Source: Endothia cerciana
Taxonomy: Eukaryota; Ascomycota; Sordariomycetes; Diaporthales; Cryphonectriaceae
Assembly (NCBI GenBank): GCA_026119935.1
Contig: JALRMH010000011.1
Span: 124,001-188,000 of the forward strand
DNA: 64,000 bases
Direction: 5' to 3'
Part shown: one piece after another, positions 22,893 to 33,800 of the stretch
How the letters are laid out: each line of letters begins with the position of its first letter
Numbering within the stretch: the stretch's first letter is position 1
Translations under genes and position numbers: made by a program
The notes under the pieces: model-generated
Database searches by the model: none
What the model was told of the DNA's origin: nothing
The model's input: the letters and a program-made list of their open reading frames with translations, nothing else

Positions 22893-24473
22893 ATGTAGGA
22901 CCCACCCTCGCGTGCACGCCCTCTCTACCCCGGGACAACCGTGGAAGGCTGACCTGCCCTTGTTTCTCAGGAGAATCACGCTGAGCATCACGAAGCCGGG
23001 TGCGGAGGAGCATGAGCTCCTCACCCTCGACATCTTCCCCGAGATGACCGTCGAGGCCCTCCGCAGCTCCATACAGGGCGAGACCCGCATAGAGCCCCTC
23101 GCCCAGCATCTCTACCACAACGGCCAGCTGATCTCCGACAACGACAAGACGATGGAGCAGCTGGAAATAGGAGACGGCGAGATGCTCGCCCTCCACGTCC
23201 GCGATATGCACGGGAGTACCGGTGTATCTCCCACCCTTCCCAGCAGCACCCGGGCCGCGGCCGCGGCACGGAACCCGGGCGCCCCCCCCCTGACCGAGAT
23301 GGACCATGATCCCGAGGTCATCAGGCTGCGGATCCTGGGAAATCCTGCGTGGAGGGCCGAGGTGCAGAGAGTACAGCCGCGCCTGGCCAGCGTCGTCGAT
23401 AACCCACGGGAGTTCGCGGTTGCGTACAGGGAGGCCACAGACCGGGACCGCGTGCAGAGGGCCGAGAGGCAGCAACGCATCGCGGCGCTGAATGCAGATC
23501 CGTTCGACGTCGAGGCGCAGGCGAAGATAGAGGAGATGATCCGCCAGGAGAGGGTCGTGGAGAATTTGCAGAACGCTATGGAGCACAACCCGGAAGGTGA
23601 GACAGATCTCCGGCAGGTTTTGGGTTGCGACCAGACGCTGACCGGCCTGCAGTCTTCGGCCGCGTACACATGCTCTACGTCGACGTGGAGGTTAACGGCC
23701 ACAAGGTCAAAGCCCTCGTGGACTCGGGCGCACAGACGACCATCATGTCCCCGGCGTGTGCAGAAGCTTGCAACATCATGCGGCTGGTCGACAAGCGGTT
23801 CTCCGGCATCGCAAAGGGTGTCGGCACGGCGATGATCATGGGGCGTGTACACTCGGCGCAGATCAAGATCGGCAACCTCTTCCTGCCCTGCAGCTTCACG
23901 GTCATGGAGGGAAAGACCGTCGAGCTGCTGCTGGGACTGGACATGCTCAAGCGACACCAGGCATGTATCGACCTCGCCAGGGACAAGCTCGTGATCCAGG
24001 GTGTCGACGTGCCGTTCCTGGGCGAGGCAGATATCCCCAAAGACGTCGAGGAGGCGCTCGGGGTGGAGCCAAAGGTTGCTGGCCCAGGCGGTCTGACGAT
24101 AGGTAGCAAGTCAGGGACAATCTCTGAAGCCCGTGCGACGCCCGCAGCCCCCGCCAGCTTTGGACCTCACATCGTCCCTAGACGTTCACACCCCCCCGGG
24201 CCTTCCTCAGCAGCACCGCGACCTGCAGTAGCATCGCAATCTGCCCCGGCTGCTGCCCCGGCTGCTGCCCCGGCTGCTGCCCCGGCTCCAGCCCCGGCAG
24301 CGGCAGCGGCAGCGGCGCCGACACCAGCACAGCCGAGCTTTCCGAACGAGGCCGTCGAGCAGCTGATGCAACTAGGGTTTCCAAGACAAGCGGCCATCAA
24401 CGCCCTTCAGGCGACTGGCGGCAATGTCGAGTACGCTGCCGGCCTGCTCTTTCAGAATGGCGACAATGCGTAA
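22893..24473 (+). CDS. DDI1: DNA damage-inducible protein 1 (ubiquitin shuttle / aspartyl protease)
   Basis: Proteasomal shuttle factor with a retropepsin-like protease domain, involved in handling heavily ubiquitinated proteins and in checkpoint and secretion control. Proposed exons 22893-22894, 22971-23596 and 23653-24473 give 482 aa. Order: ubiquitin-like domain (RITLSITKPGAEEHELLTLD, residues 2-78), helical middle domain (DPEVIRLRILGNP onward), protease domain with the active-site motif VDSGAQTT at about 233, then a Pro/Ala-rich linker with a 12-nt DNA repeat, and a C-terminal UBA domain (EQLMQLGFPRQAAINALQATGGN). The start is unusual: homologues begin MRITLSI, and that is obtained only if the ATG is split as AT and G around an intron 22895-22970. 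The alternative start at 22912 would replace it with a non-conserved 20-residue leader. Confidence 0.92.
24241..24300. repeat. 12-nt tandem repeat in the DDI1 linker
   Basis: Four to five copies of GCTGCTGCCCCG, continuing into GGCAGC units. In the gene's frame it encodes repeated Ala-Pro-Ala-Ala in the linker before the UBA domain. Confidence 0.88.
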
Positions 24474-24818
24474 ACGGCACACGTTAGCCAGGATTGAGTT
24501 TTCAACATAGGTGGGAACTTGACGGGACCCAGTCACCTTTTATTTCCCTCTCCTTTTCTTTTCTTTCGGGGGACAACGGGCATGTGCATGGCTGACGGGG
24601 TAAGCATGGGGATATGCCAAAATCTGGGTGCGTACGTCGTGAGCATACCTGGGTTGTCTATGACATACAGTGTCAAGACGGGTCGACCCGGGAGACTGTA
24701 AAGGTCCCGTGTTGATGCCTTAGAAGCTCAACTCTCGATGGCTCAAGTTAATATGCCTACCATAATCTGCTCATTACGTCTGTGCAAGTTCAACTCTATA
24801 ATGCTGTCGCTCGCCTGT
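24474..24818. other. Convergent 3' region DDI1 / RRP8
   Basis: 345 nt containing both 3' ends and a TTTTCTTTTC stretch near 24552. Nothing else seen. Confidence 0.5.
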
Positions 24819-26411
24819 CTACCTAGTCTTGTATACGCAGGGCTTCAACACGGCAGCCTCATCCACCGTCTCTTCAGCATCGATGAACTTGGGCTTTTTC
24901 GCCATCGTGGGCAACTTTCCTCCCAGCTTGCTGCGATCATTCTCGGCCTCCTTCCGGACGCACTTCCCCTTGACAGCCGGCGCAGCCTTCATAAACCGCA
25001 TCTTGACAAACATCTTGTTGCTCAGGTCGACAGCAGCCGCTCCCTGCCCCTGCCCCTGGCCCACCAGCATGAACCCGCGCTTGTTCAGTACCTCGACGAA
25101 CGCCGATACATCCGTCTGCTGCCTGTTATCCTCGACACCGTCGACCTCAACCAGCAGCGTCTTCTCGTCCGCAGCGCCGTCGTCGGCGCCCTTCCCGGCC
25201 GCCTTCTTCCCGGCGGCTGGCTTGCGCCGGTGCCCGACGCTGTGCTCCACCACGCCGCGGCCGCCCTTCTTGCCGCCACCCGCACCGCCGAACCGGCTCT
25301 TGATCTCCGCGACCCACAGCTCGCCCTTCCACCTGAGGACGCGGTAGGCCTCCTCGACGAAGTCGACCCAATTCGTCCCCATGAGCGCAAGGCAGAAGAT
25401 GGCGACGTCCACGGATCCGTTCGCCAGGGGGAGGTTGGCGATGTCGGCCTTGGTCACAAGCGGGGACGGGCTGTGCAGGTCGAAGCTGAGGACGTCGAGG
25501 CGGAGCTTGGACCTGTCGCGCTGCAGCTCCGTGGCGAGCCGGGCGTCGCCGCAGCCGAGGTCGGCTATGGTGCACAGGTTTGTCGTGCGGCTGCGCGGGA
25601 GGGGCTGCACCCCGGGCTTGACGGCGCCCTGCGGATCGCTTCCGGACCTCTTGTTGTTGTCCCTGGGCGGGTGCCGGGCACGGGCCCGCGCGCGTATGTC
25701 GGAGAGGTAGCCCTCGACGGGGTTGGCCGGCCAGACCTCGACCTGTCGCCGGAAGCCCTCGTGGTACTCGGTGAACATCTCCGGTGAGCCGTCGAAGAGG
25801 GACAGGGCCTCCGCAGAGGGCCGGGTGTAGAGCGTCTCGTTGAGGTGTCGGAAGCGTGCCGAGATCAGCTTCTCGCGCATCGAGGCCTGGAGCGGGGTGA
25901 GTTTTGCCGGTGCCGGTGCTGGTGCCGCTGATGGCACGAGGGCCTGCTTGGACGGCTCCTTGACCGCCGCGACATCCTTGGCTCCTGAGGCTGCAGCGGT
26001 GTCCTTGGACATCCTCCTGTCCTTCTTTGCCTTCTTCTTATCCTTTCTGGCGGCCTTGTCCTCCGGCCTGGGGGGGTTGCCGCCCTCATGTGCCTCGTGA
26101 TCTGCGGTGCCCTCCTCTGCTGCAGTGTCCCCCTCCGAAGGTACGTGGTCCGGATTCAGCTTCTGCCGCTTCTTATCCCTCTTCGCCTTCCCAGTCCCTG
26201 GCTGCGACTGCAATTTTCCAGTCCGGGGCTGGGTCTCCCTGTGCTCGATGACCTGCTCCCACAGGTCAGCCACGTTGGAAGACGTGACGTTCTCGGCCTG
26301 CCTCTTCCTCTTCCTGGACTTCTTTGGGGCGGCAGCAGCATCTGCAGGCGCACTCGCGACCTCCGGCTTGAGCTTCTCTGCCGAGACAGACCACCCTTTT
26401 ACCGCGAACAT
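24819..26411 (-). CDS. RRP8: 25S rRNA adenine-N1 methyltransferase RRP8
   Basis: Nucleolar SAM-dependent enzyme that makes the m1A mark in domain I of 25S rRNA and takes part in early pre-rRNA cleavage. Single exon of 530 aa starting MFAVKGWSVSAEKL. The N-terminal 170 residues are very basic and low-complexity (KKSRKRKRQ, KRDKKRQK, ARKDKKKAKKDRR), as in the family. The catalytic half begins with LTPLQASMREKLISARFRHLNETLYT. It then carries SAM motif I IADLGCGDARLA, the acidic FDLHSP segment, NGSVDVAIFCLALMGTNWVDFVEEAYRVL and ELWVAEIKSRF. A Gly/Lys-rich insertion (GGAGGGKKGGRG) after this segment lengthens the protein. The C-terminus FVKMRFMK onward matches family endings. Convergent with DDI1. 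Confidence 0.95.
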   Translation of the reverse strand: MFAVKGWSVSAEKLKPEVASAPADAAAAPKKSRKRKRQAENVTSSNVADLWEQVIEHRETQPRTGKLQSQPGTGKAKRDKKRQKLNPDHVPSEGDTAAEEGTADHEAHEGGNPPRPEDKAARKDKKKAKKDRRMSKDTAAASGAKDVAAVKEPSKQALVPSAAPAPAPAKLTPLQASMREKLISARFRHLNETLYTRPSAEALSLFDGSPEMFTEYHEGFRRQVEVWPANPVEGYLSDIRARARARHPPRDNNKRSGSDPQGAVKPGVQPLPRSRTTNLCTIADLGCGDARLATELQRDRSKLRLDVLSFDLHSPSPLVTKADIANLPLANGSVDVAIFCLALMGTNWVDFVEEAYRVLRWKGELWVAEIKSRFGGAGGGKKGGRGVVEHSVGHRRKPAAGKKAAGKGADDGAADEKTLLVEVDGVEDNRQQTDVSAFVEVLNKRGFMLVGQGQGQGAAAVDLSNKMFVKMRFMKAAPAVKGKCVRKEAENDRSKLGGKLPTMAKKPKFIDAEETVDEAAVLKPCVYKTR

Positions 26412-28172
26412 GACGGGCCCAGCAGACTGCCGATATTATGGGCGTGGCTGGGAGAAAGAGTGAATAAATTATGAGATCCGGGCGGGGTTGTGACAATATT
26501 GCCAGGTACAGATTTGAATCGATGGGAATGCTGCACTTGAGCCGTTGTGAGGTGCGCTGAGCACGCTGGGAGGAAATTTTGGGTGCCCCCACTTCGACCT
26601 TGGGGGTTTGGGGTCGGGGTACCCTGGTACCTGTCCTGCTGCTCTACAGGCGAACTTCGACAACCCGGTTCGCTCATAAGCGGAAACCTTCACCGGGTGA
26701 AATTGACTTGTTCTTCTGTCGAATCTTCGTGTTCAACTTGCGGGTCAAGCTACCAATCGATCTCTGAAACTGATATTGGGGGCAGGGAGGGGGCAATCTG
26801 TTGAAGGTTCCCTTCTTACCTGGGTACCTAGGTGCCTCCTGTGGTATCTTGAACTACCACCATAGGATTATACCTCGGTTGGCCTGAGCGGTCTTCCTCT
26901 GCCGTGTAGTCGCGATGCTACTTACACAACCCCAGATCGATCGTCTCTCTTCACCGGTCCTCCTCCTCCTCCTCCTCCTCCTCCTCCGTGTAACACCTCA
27001 CTCGCCTCACACCCAAAACCGGCTTCCGTTCCCAGTCCAGTCTCGACTGAGAAGGAGAAGCAATGTCAACATTGCGGATGGCCGTTTCAATATTCTCGTG
27101 GTTGCTGTGTTCTTAAGGCCCTCAGGTGGTTGGGGATGGTCGACCTCGTGCACCTCTTGGATCTTTAGATGCAACCGTTGCTTCCTCGGCCGGTCTCCGC
27201 ACGGCATCAGCCGTGACGAGACGTGCTTAGCAGAAATCCATTCAGGTCGGGGCCGACCCATCCGATCGCTGACCTTGGGAACAGACGGACTGGAGTTCAC
27301 GGCGGTTCGAGGCCAGCCTGCTGTCGGCCTTCCGACCCTCGTGATCATATCGGCAACCCCAGCACTTATTGCATGCCGGCCTTTTCCTCGGCCCAGATGC
27401 ACCCGCTCGGACATGTCAGCCTACCGGTAAGACACACTTCGTGGCAGCACGCCTGTCCGAGGACCCGCAGCCACTTTCTCCAGGGCCATCGACAAAGTTT
27501 GATACGGGGCGGCATGCGAGGGGGCCAGGTTCTGCAGCTTGGAAGGTAGCACTCGAAGACCAACCAACTTTGTTTGGTTCTCCGCACCCAATGCTCCATG
27601 CCCCAGAGTCTATCACGGCTGGACTCCGGCACCCGCATGCCACCCGGCAAATTACCTTGGACAGGCTGCAGATCGATGGAGGCACCATGCCTCGTTTACG
27701 GACCCGGTGCTTGCATATTTCACCTTGCCAGTGACCTTCTGCTTGCGACCTTGCATGACCCAGCACCCACGCGACTCGGTAGCGCCTCCCGCCCGCATGG
27801 AGGTCCTCGATGCTCGCCCTTTCCCCTAGTCCCGGCAAGAAGACGACATCACGAGTACCATCACCGCTCTTTAGATGACCCGAGATGGCTGGGTCTCATA
27901 GACGGCCTGATGTCTCGCTCGCTATGACATTCTCCCGGCCACTCGTCCTCGGTCTGGCGCGGGCTGGTGGGTGCCCATATCATGTAGGTCTGCTCTCGTT
28001 CATCTGTGCGAGTGCATCGATGGCTGTACGCGTCCCCGCCCCTCGAGTGTCCCTTCTCTTCAGGGTATACTGTGCGCCGTGCTCTTTACACCTGTGGGAG
28101 AGGGCTATACCTCTTCTCACCTCCAGAGGAACTCTCAGGCTTTGTCTCCCCATGCCACATCCAGTCGTTCCT
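26412..28172. other. Intergenic region RRP8 / glycosidase
   Basis: 1.76 kb without a recognisable gene. It contains a (CTC)n tract and unremarkable short open frames. A leader or promoter for the glycosidase is expected in the last few hundred bases, but no specific element is visible. Confidence 0.5.
26959..26987. repeat. (CTC)n microsatellite
   Basis: About nine CTC units, intergenic. Confidence 0.9.
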
Positions 28173-30845
28173 ATGATGTGGCTGGTCGCTTTCACTATCT
28201 CGTTATTCTCGGGGGCAGCATGCTCGGTGCCCTACAGCGAGTACATCTTGGCCCCTTCCTCTCGGACTGTCTATCCAGTCTCCGTTTATAATGTAAACGG
28301 TACTGTCGACAATGCCGAGGGGTTGCTCGACGGTGCCAATGGCACAGTGACGTTCGCAGCATCATCCGCCGTCACCCTCGACTTTGGCAGGAACATCGCG
28401 GGCCAGGTCTCACTCGTTGCCGGGGGCCCAGCTTACTCGGACGATGCCGTGATCTGGCTCACCTTTACAGAGTCCAGCGAATGGATCAGCGGGAATGCTA
28501 GCGATGCTACGGCCTCAAATGGTCTGGATGAGCCGATGTGAGCTCATCTCCTCGAGCTTGTCACCGAGCCGTGCCCCTGCTGCCGGATTCCTGCTTATGC
28601 TTCGTGCAGATACCTGCCCGTTGGCCAGGGTGCTGGCACGTACACGGTGGATAGGAATCATGCGAGAGGTGGCTATCGGTATCTGAGTCTCAAGAACAAC
28701 GGGACTGGAGACGTCGAGCTTACCGGGCTCTCTGTCTACTACACGGCGGCGCCCACCACGGACCTACAGGGCTATACGGGATATTTTCACAGCGACGATG
28801 AGCTTATTAACAGGATATGGTATGCGGGAGCGTATACAAATCGTATGTACCCCCTCGTTCACGCTGTTTCTCATACACTGCCTTATTTCCTTATCTCTTG
28901 CTACCGGTTGTCTGCTCTATTTATTTGTACTTCAGTTAGCGCCTTCAGGCCCTGGCTACGACACCCAACAGTCTCTCAGGGGCGGACTGCGAAGACCTTC
29001 AAGGCTGATGCTGACCGAAGGCGTGCCCGCAGAACTCTGCAGCATTGACCCTCAACATGGAAACGCGCTGATACATGAAAATGGCCAAACAAATCCGCCC
29101 CTATTTCAGACCTGGTACGTTTTTTTTTTTTACACATGATCTTCGAGCCGACTCCACTCTTGTCTGGATCGTGCCTCACCGCAATATAACGCGGTAATGA
29201 CGGTATCCCGAGCATGCTCGAGTTTGCGCACAGCAGGCTCAGAGAAGTCACAGATTAGCCATACCTTCTGAACAGTCTCGTCCTCACTCCCCACCCCCTG
29301 GCCTCTAGCTACTCGATTCGTGTTGCAGAAAGCTGAAGCAGCTCTCCTAGGTACTACAACTACACCATAACCAATGGTACAATATGTCTCGTGGACGGCG
29401 CCAAGCGCGACACGCTCGTCTGGCCAGGCGACATGTTCATCTCTGGGCCTTCAATTGCCTATAGCACCTACGGCATGGACGCGATAAAGAACTCGATGGA
29501 ATCCCTCCTCCTTCTACAGACCGCCGCAGGCCTTCTACCCTACGTCGGTGTGCCCTTTTTCAGCATCATCAACGCAGTCTCCTTCACGTACCATCTCCAC
29601 AACTTGATCGGGATGTACAACTACTACCATTATACTGGTGACGAGGCCTGGATCGCCCAGTACTGGGACCAGTTCAAGCGTGGCGTGGGCTGGTCTCTGA
29701 GTAATGTCGATGACACCGGCCTGATGGATGTCACTTCTAGCGCGGATTGGCTGAGAAGCGGTATGGGCGGGCATAATATCGAGGCGAACGCGATCCTGTA
29801 TTATGTGCTGAATCTGGGTATTGAGCTGGCGGGCGTCTTGGACGACACTGCGACTGCGACAAATTGGACCGACTCAGCGGCGAGGCTGAAGACAGGGGCG
29901 AACTCGTTGCTGTGGAGGGAAGACCTGGGCTTCTACGTGGACAACGAGACCACGACTATGGCGCCGCAGGACGGAAATAGCTTCGCCGGTAGGTTGGCCT
30001 TGGTGGCGGGATATTGGGAACAGCTCCGGCCGAGGACGGTGCTCAGACGCTGACTTACGTCCAGTCCTTGCCAACTTGACCGCCAACTCCTCACAAGTCA
30101 ATTCGATCTCGAGCAACCTGCAGTCCCGGTGGGGCCAGTATGGTGCTCCCGCGCCCGAGTGCGCGAGTACTCCGGCGACCATCTCGCCTTTTGCCAGTGG
30201 TTTTGAGTTGGAGGCGCACTTCGTTGCAGGAGAGGCCGAGGCGGCACTGGATCTCATGCGGCTGCAATGGGGTGACTTCATGCTAGACGACCCGAGGATG
30301 ACCAACTCTTCGTTCATCGAGGGGTATAGTGCTGATGGCAGCCTACACTACGCTCCTTATTCAGATGACCCAAGGTGCGTCCCAGTCACGTCTAACCCGA
30401 CACCGCGAATCCCCTTTTTCTCTCCGACCCAGCCCTTTTGCGGCGCATTGGAGACCAATACAGCTGATATCAGCGCACTCGCAGGGTGTCTCACGCCCAC
30501 GGCTGGTCTACTGGCCCGACCAACCTGCTCAGCCGCTACGTCGCCGGCATCCAGATCGTTGGCGCAGCCGGACAGACATGGAGGATCGCGCCTGCGGTGG
30601 GCGACCTCACGACGATCTCGTCAGGCATGGCTACGACCTTGGGGAACTTTGCTGTCAACATCACCGCGGATGGCGCTGGCGGCATCACGGCTTTCAGCTT
30701 TGAGACGCCCACGGGCACCACCGGTGACGTGATCCTGCCGGGCGATACCACGGGATCGCTGACGAGCGACTCGGGACAGACGGTGGCCCTGACAAATGGT
30801 GTGGCGACCGGCTTGAGTGGCGGGAGCTGGAGCCTGGGTTCTTAG
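28173..30845 (+). CDS. Secreted GH78-like (alpha-L-rhamnosidase type) six-hairpin glycosidase
   Basis: Probable extracellular hydrolase of terminal alpha-rhamnosyl or related residues in plant polysaccharides or glycosides. Exons 28173-28537, 28610-28842, 29033-29114, 29351-29988, 30065-30374 and 30485-30845 give 662 aa. A signal peptide is evident at the N-terminus (MMWLVAFTISLFSGAACS). An N-terminal beta-sandwich region includes VTLDFGRNIAGQVSL. The (alpha/alpha)6 catalytic part has SIDPQHGNALIHE, VDGAKRDTLVWPGDM, GLLPYVG, WIAQYWDQFKRGVGWSL, SNSLLWRE-like and SHAHGWSTGPTNLLSRYVAGI segments. A C-terminal beta-domain closes it. Many NxS/T sequons fit secretion. Two introns (190 and 236 nt) flanking an 82-nt exon are longer than elsewhere here. 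That exon was placed from family conservation, so its borders are less certain. Exact substrate unknown. Confidence 0.87.
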
Positions 30846-33800
30846 CATGGTAGGTGCTTTGGGCGCGGATGGAAAGGGGAGGGAGATTGCTAGCAGACGA
30901 ATACAATTAATACTAGCCCGTCAATAATGGACACTAGACCTGGAAAGGCCCTTTTTTCTTTCTTTCGGAATGGATCGGGTGACGTCTAGTTTTCTACTAG
31001 GAAATCTCTTTTAAGAGGCGCTCATCCTTCGTTGTTCCTACGAGCCGGCTCTGGCCACTCGCAAGGCAGCCAACCAGAGACGACTCGAGGATCCCCCGGT
31101 GGCCCTTGGGCCCGGTCGCGGACCCCGTACTCGGTCTTGCTGCCGAGGCTCGCTGTTGTCCCTGCCGAATCTATCCTCCCGGGGAAAGCAGTCCGGACTA
31201 GAGGAGCGGCGAGGTTGAGACTGCTTAGTGAGGGAGGGTGCTGTGAAGGATGAGCCTAACGGATGCGCCTAACAGTGTAGCTCTGAGCTACTGTTAGTCC
31301 CGGACGTAAGGTTCGTCGGACATGGCTTGAAAGGGACCGCAATCACCAGGTTGGGCTATCCTCTTAGGTGCCGCCTGTGGGGCTCGAGAGAGGTGGGTGG
31401 ACGACCCTGGGTTCCCGGAGAGATTGCAAGCAACCTGGCGGAGACCTGGTGAGAGGCGGATAGGCTCAAAGTCCCCCAAAGAGATCAAGCCACATCGTTG
31501 CCCTGATGAGCTGGCCGTAACGCTCCAGTCATATAAGCGCCTTGCCACCGGTATGCGCGGCTTTGACATGCCATGTCATCGTGAGGAAGAAGGACGAGAA
31601 GACAGACAAGGCAGACAAGGATCCCGGGGGGGGCCCAGGTCGAGCTGGGGAGCAGGTCTGAAGGCAGGCGTAGGCCTGCGGGACCGAGGGGCACCGAACG
31701 TCGAGACATATTGCTCATTCTCCCCGACTTGAGGTAGCATGAAACAGGCCTACCCTCGTCGTCCTTTGTCAGGCTGCTTACTGCAACGTCAGGAATGAAG
31801 CCGACTGGCCTGCCTCTCAGCCTCCTTCCGGGCAGATGGGCCCAGCCTTCTTGTGGGGAAGTGCCGACAGCTCGATATGGGCGTCCCCCTGGACATGCCC
31901 GGTCCCGGGCTTTCGACGAGGGGGGGAAATCCATTCCCACCCTCGGAACGCACGGGCGCGAGCGACTGACACCTTTGACAGCGGACTAACAGCCTTATGC
32001 CCGGTGCTTTCTCAACTAGCATAGCGACCGTTGAGGAGGGCCACGTTCGGTCGACGCTCTAGCAGAATCCGGCCTCGAAGGGCACCCCGCCGAGCCTCAC
32101 GCCTGTCTACACTCGTTCGCCAGAAGGTTGGCTCTGCAGAGCTTGGGAGCCCCCCCGGGGTGGTGACCTCTGCTTCGTAATGCGAAGGGTGCCAACTCCT
32201 TGCGTCGTCAGTGTGGGAAGAGAAAGCAGGCCTAGCTCAGAGGGGGGCCGGGGCCTCAGGAAGCTGTGGGCGTGCCCACGCCCTGGGCGCGGAGGAGGTT
32301 AGATGGTACCACCGCTTTTGGGAGTAACAAGTGGCTCCCCTCCCTCACTGGGCTTCCACCCTCGGTTGAAGTGGGCGATAGACATGCCCCGGGGGAGGGG
32401 GGGCTCAGACTCGGCCAGATCGTCGAGCGACGGTCCCGAGGCCTGCCATCGGCCGTTTCCGTCCTGCCTCGCTCGTCGGGCTCTCAAGGCATGGCTGGGA
32501 TGCTCAACGCCACACTATGGGCTCCTGCAATGTTGCATTGATGCTCCGTGACATGTGATTTGACGTGAATGGCCCCCGGACACGCAAAACTCATCAGGCA
32601 AGCGTGCCTGGGACAGGAGGCGGGAGTACGCTAGCGTAGCCAGGGTCAGGATGCGCGGCAGTGAGCGATATTCTTACGCCAGGGCCACCCACCCAGGCCT
32701 GGTCGATTATTAAGATGGTGCAGGGGGTAGTAAGAATACCTGACCTCACCTCACCTCACCTCACCTCACCTCACCTCGTCGAATGCCATCCGACTCTGGG
32801 AGGGAGGGAGATCACACTCCGCTGGTGGGATTATCGCACCCGACCTTTGTTCGATTCCAGCATCTCCGCTGGTGCCCTCCACCCTGGCCCGTATTTACCT
32901 CCTGATGAGTTTGTGTCGCACGGCATATCACGCCGTGTAACGCCGATTCATAATGGACACAACCACGATTGGCTGGAGGGTCAAGGACCTTGGCTGGGCA
33001 CTGGGAATCGGTCAGAGACAGGCAGACGCACTGCTTGCCCAGTGCTCAGTGCCCAACGGGCAAAAGTCAGACAATCACAACACATCGATGCTGCATCTCG
33101 CGGCGCTAGGCCTCGCACGCCCGATCGTCGCGATGACCGGGGCGGGGGGGACCGGGGCGGCTCCTGGTTCCTGGTTCCTGGTTCCTTTTTTTTTCCTTCT
33201 TCTTTTCTAATGGCCCTGCGCTAAACAGGGCGCTGCTGAGATTGATCATGGCGGCCAGCCTTGTCTAGTGCTCGGCAGGATGCATCTTCTCGCCCCTGGC
33301 CAAGGGAACGTAGCCAAACAGGAGGCCGCCTCAGCGCTGCCGCGCACGGTTGACGGCCACCACGGGCCAGGAGGCAAACGGAGACTCGCCCATGCAACGG
33401 CGCTGTCGCCATCGCTGCTGCCGGCCGTCGTACGGGCTGAGGTACCCAAGATGTCTTGTCCCCTGGCCCATCAGGAGTCGGACACGGCCTGCAGGTGCTC
33501 TGAGTGTACCGGGTCGACGACACTGCAGTATCGACCTGCAGTACTCCGTATGTGTTTCACGGTCACCTCGAGATGTGCTGCACTGACAGTGCGCGCCCCC
33601 CCCCCCCTCCGAGCCACATGCCTGCCATCCCCATCCCCCATCCCCAGCTGGGGCCTCTCTAGCCTCTAGCAAACACCCGGGTCAGATCTTTCCTCAACCT
33701 CCCAGCAGAGGACCGCCTTGGGCCCCCCGACCCTACCTCCCATCTCTCCTGTACCCTGTCTCCTGTCCTGTGTCTCCCGTTGACATGCGTCTTTTTGGTA

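Noticed and set aside
32742..32777. TCACC array considered as an internal telomere-like repeat
   Set aside because: The unit does not match TTAGGG or known fungal telomere variants.
32780..32880. GTTCGATTCC considered as a tRNA B box
   Set aside because: Flanking bases cannot form a T stem and no A box or acceptor stem is present.
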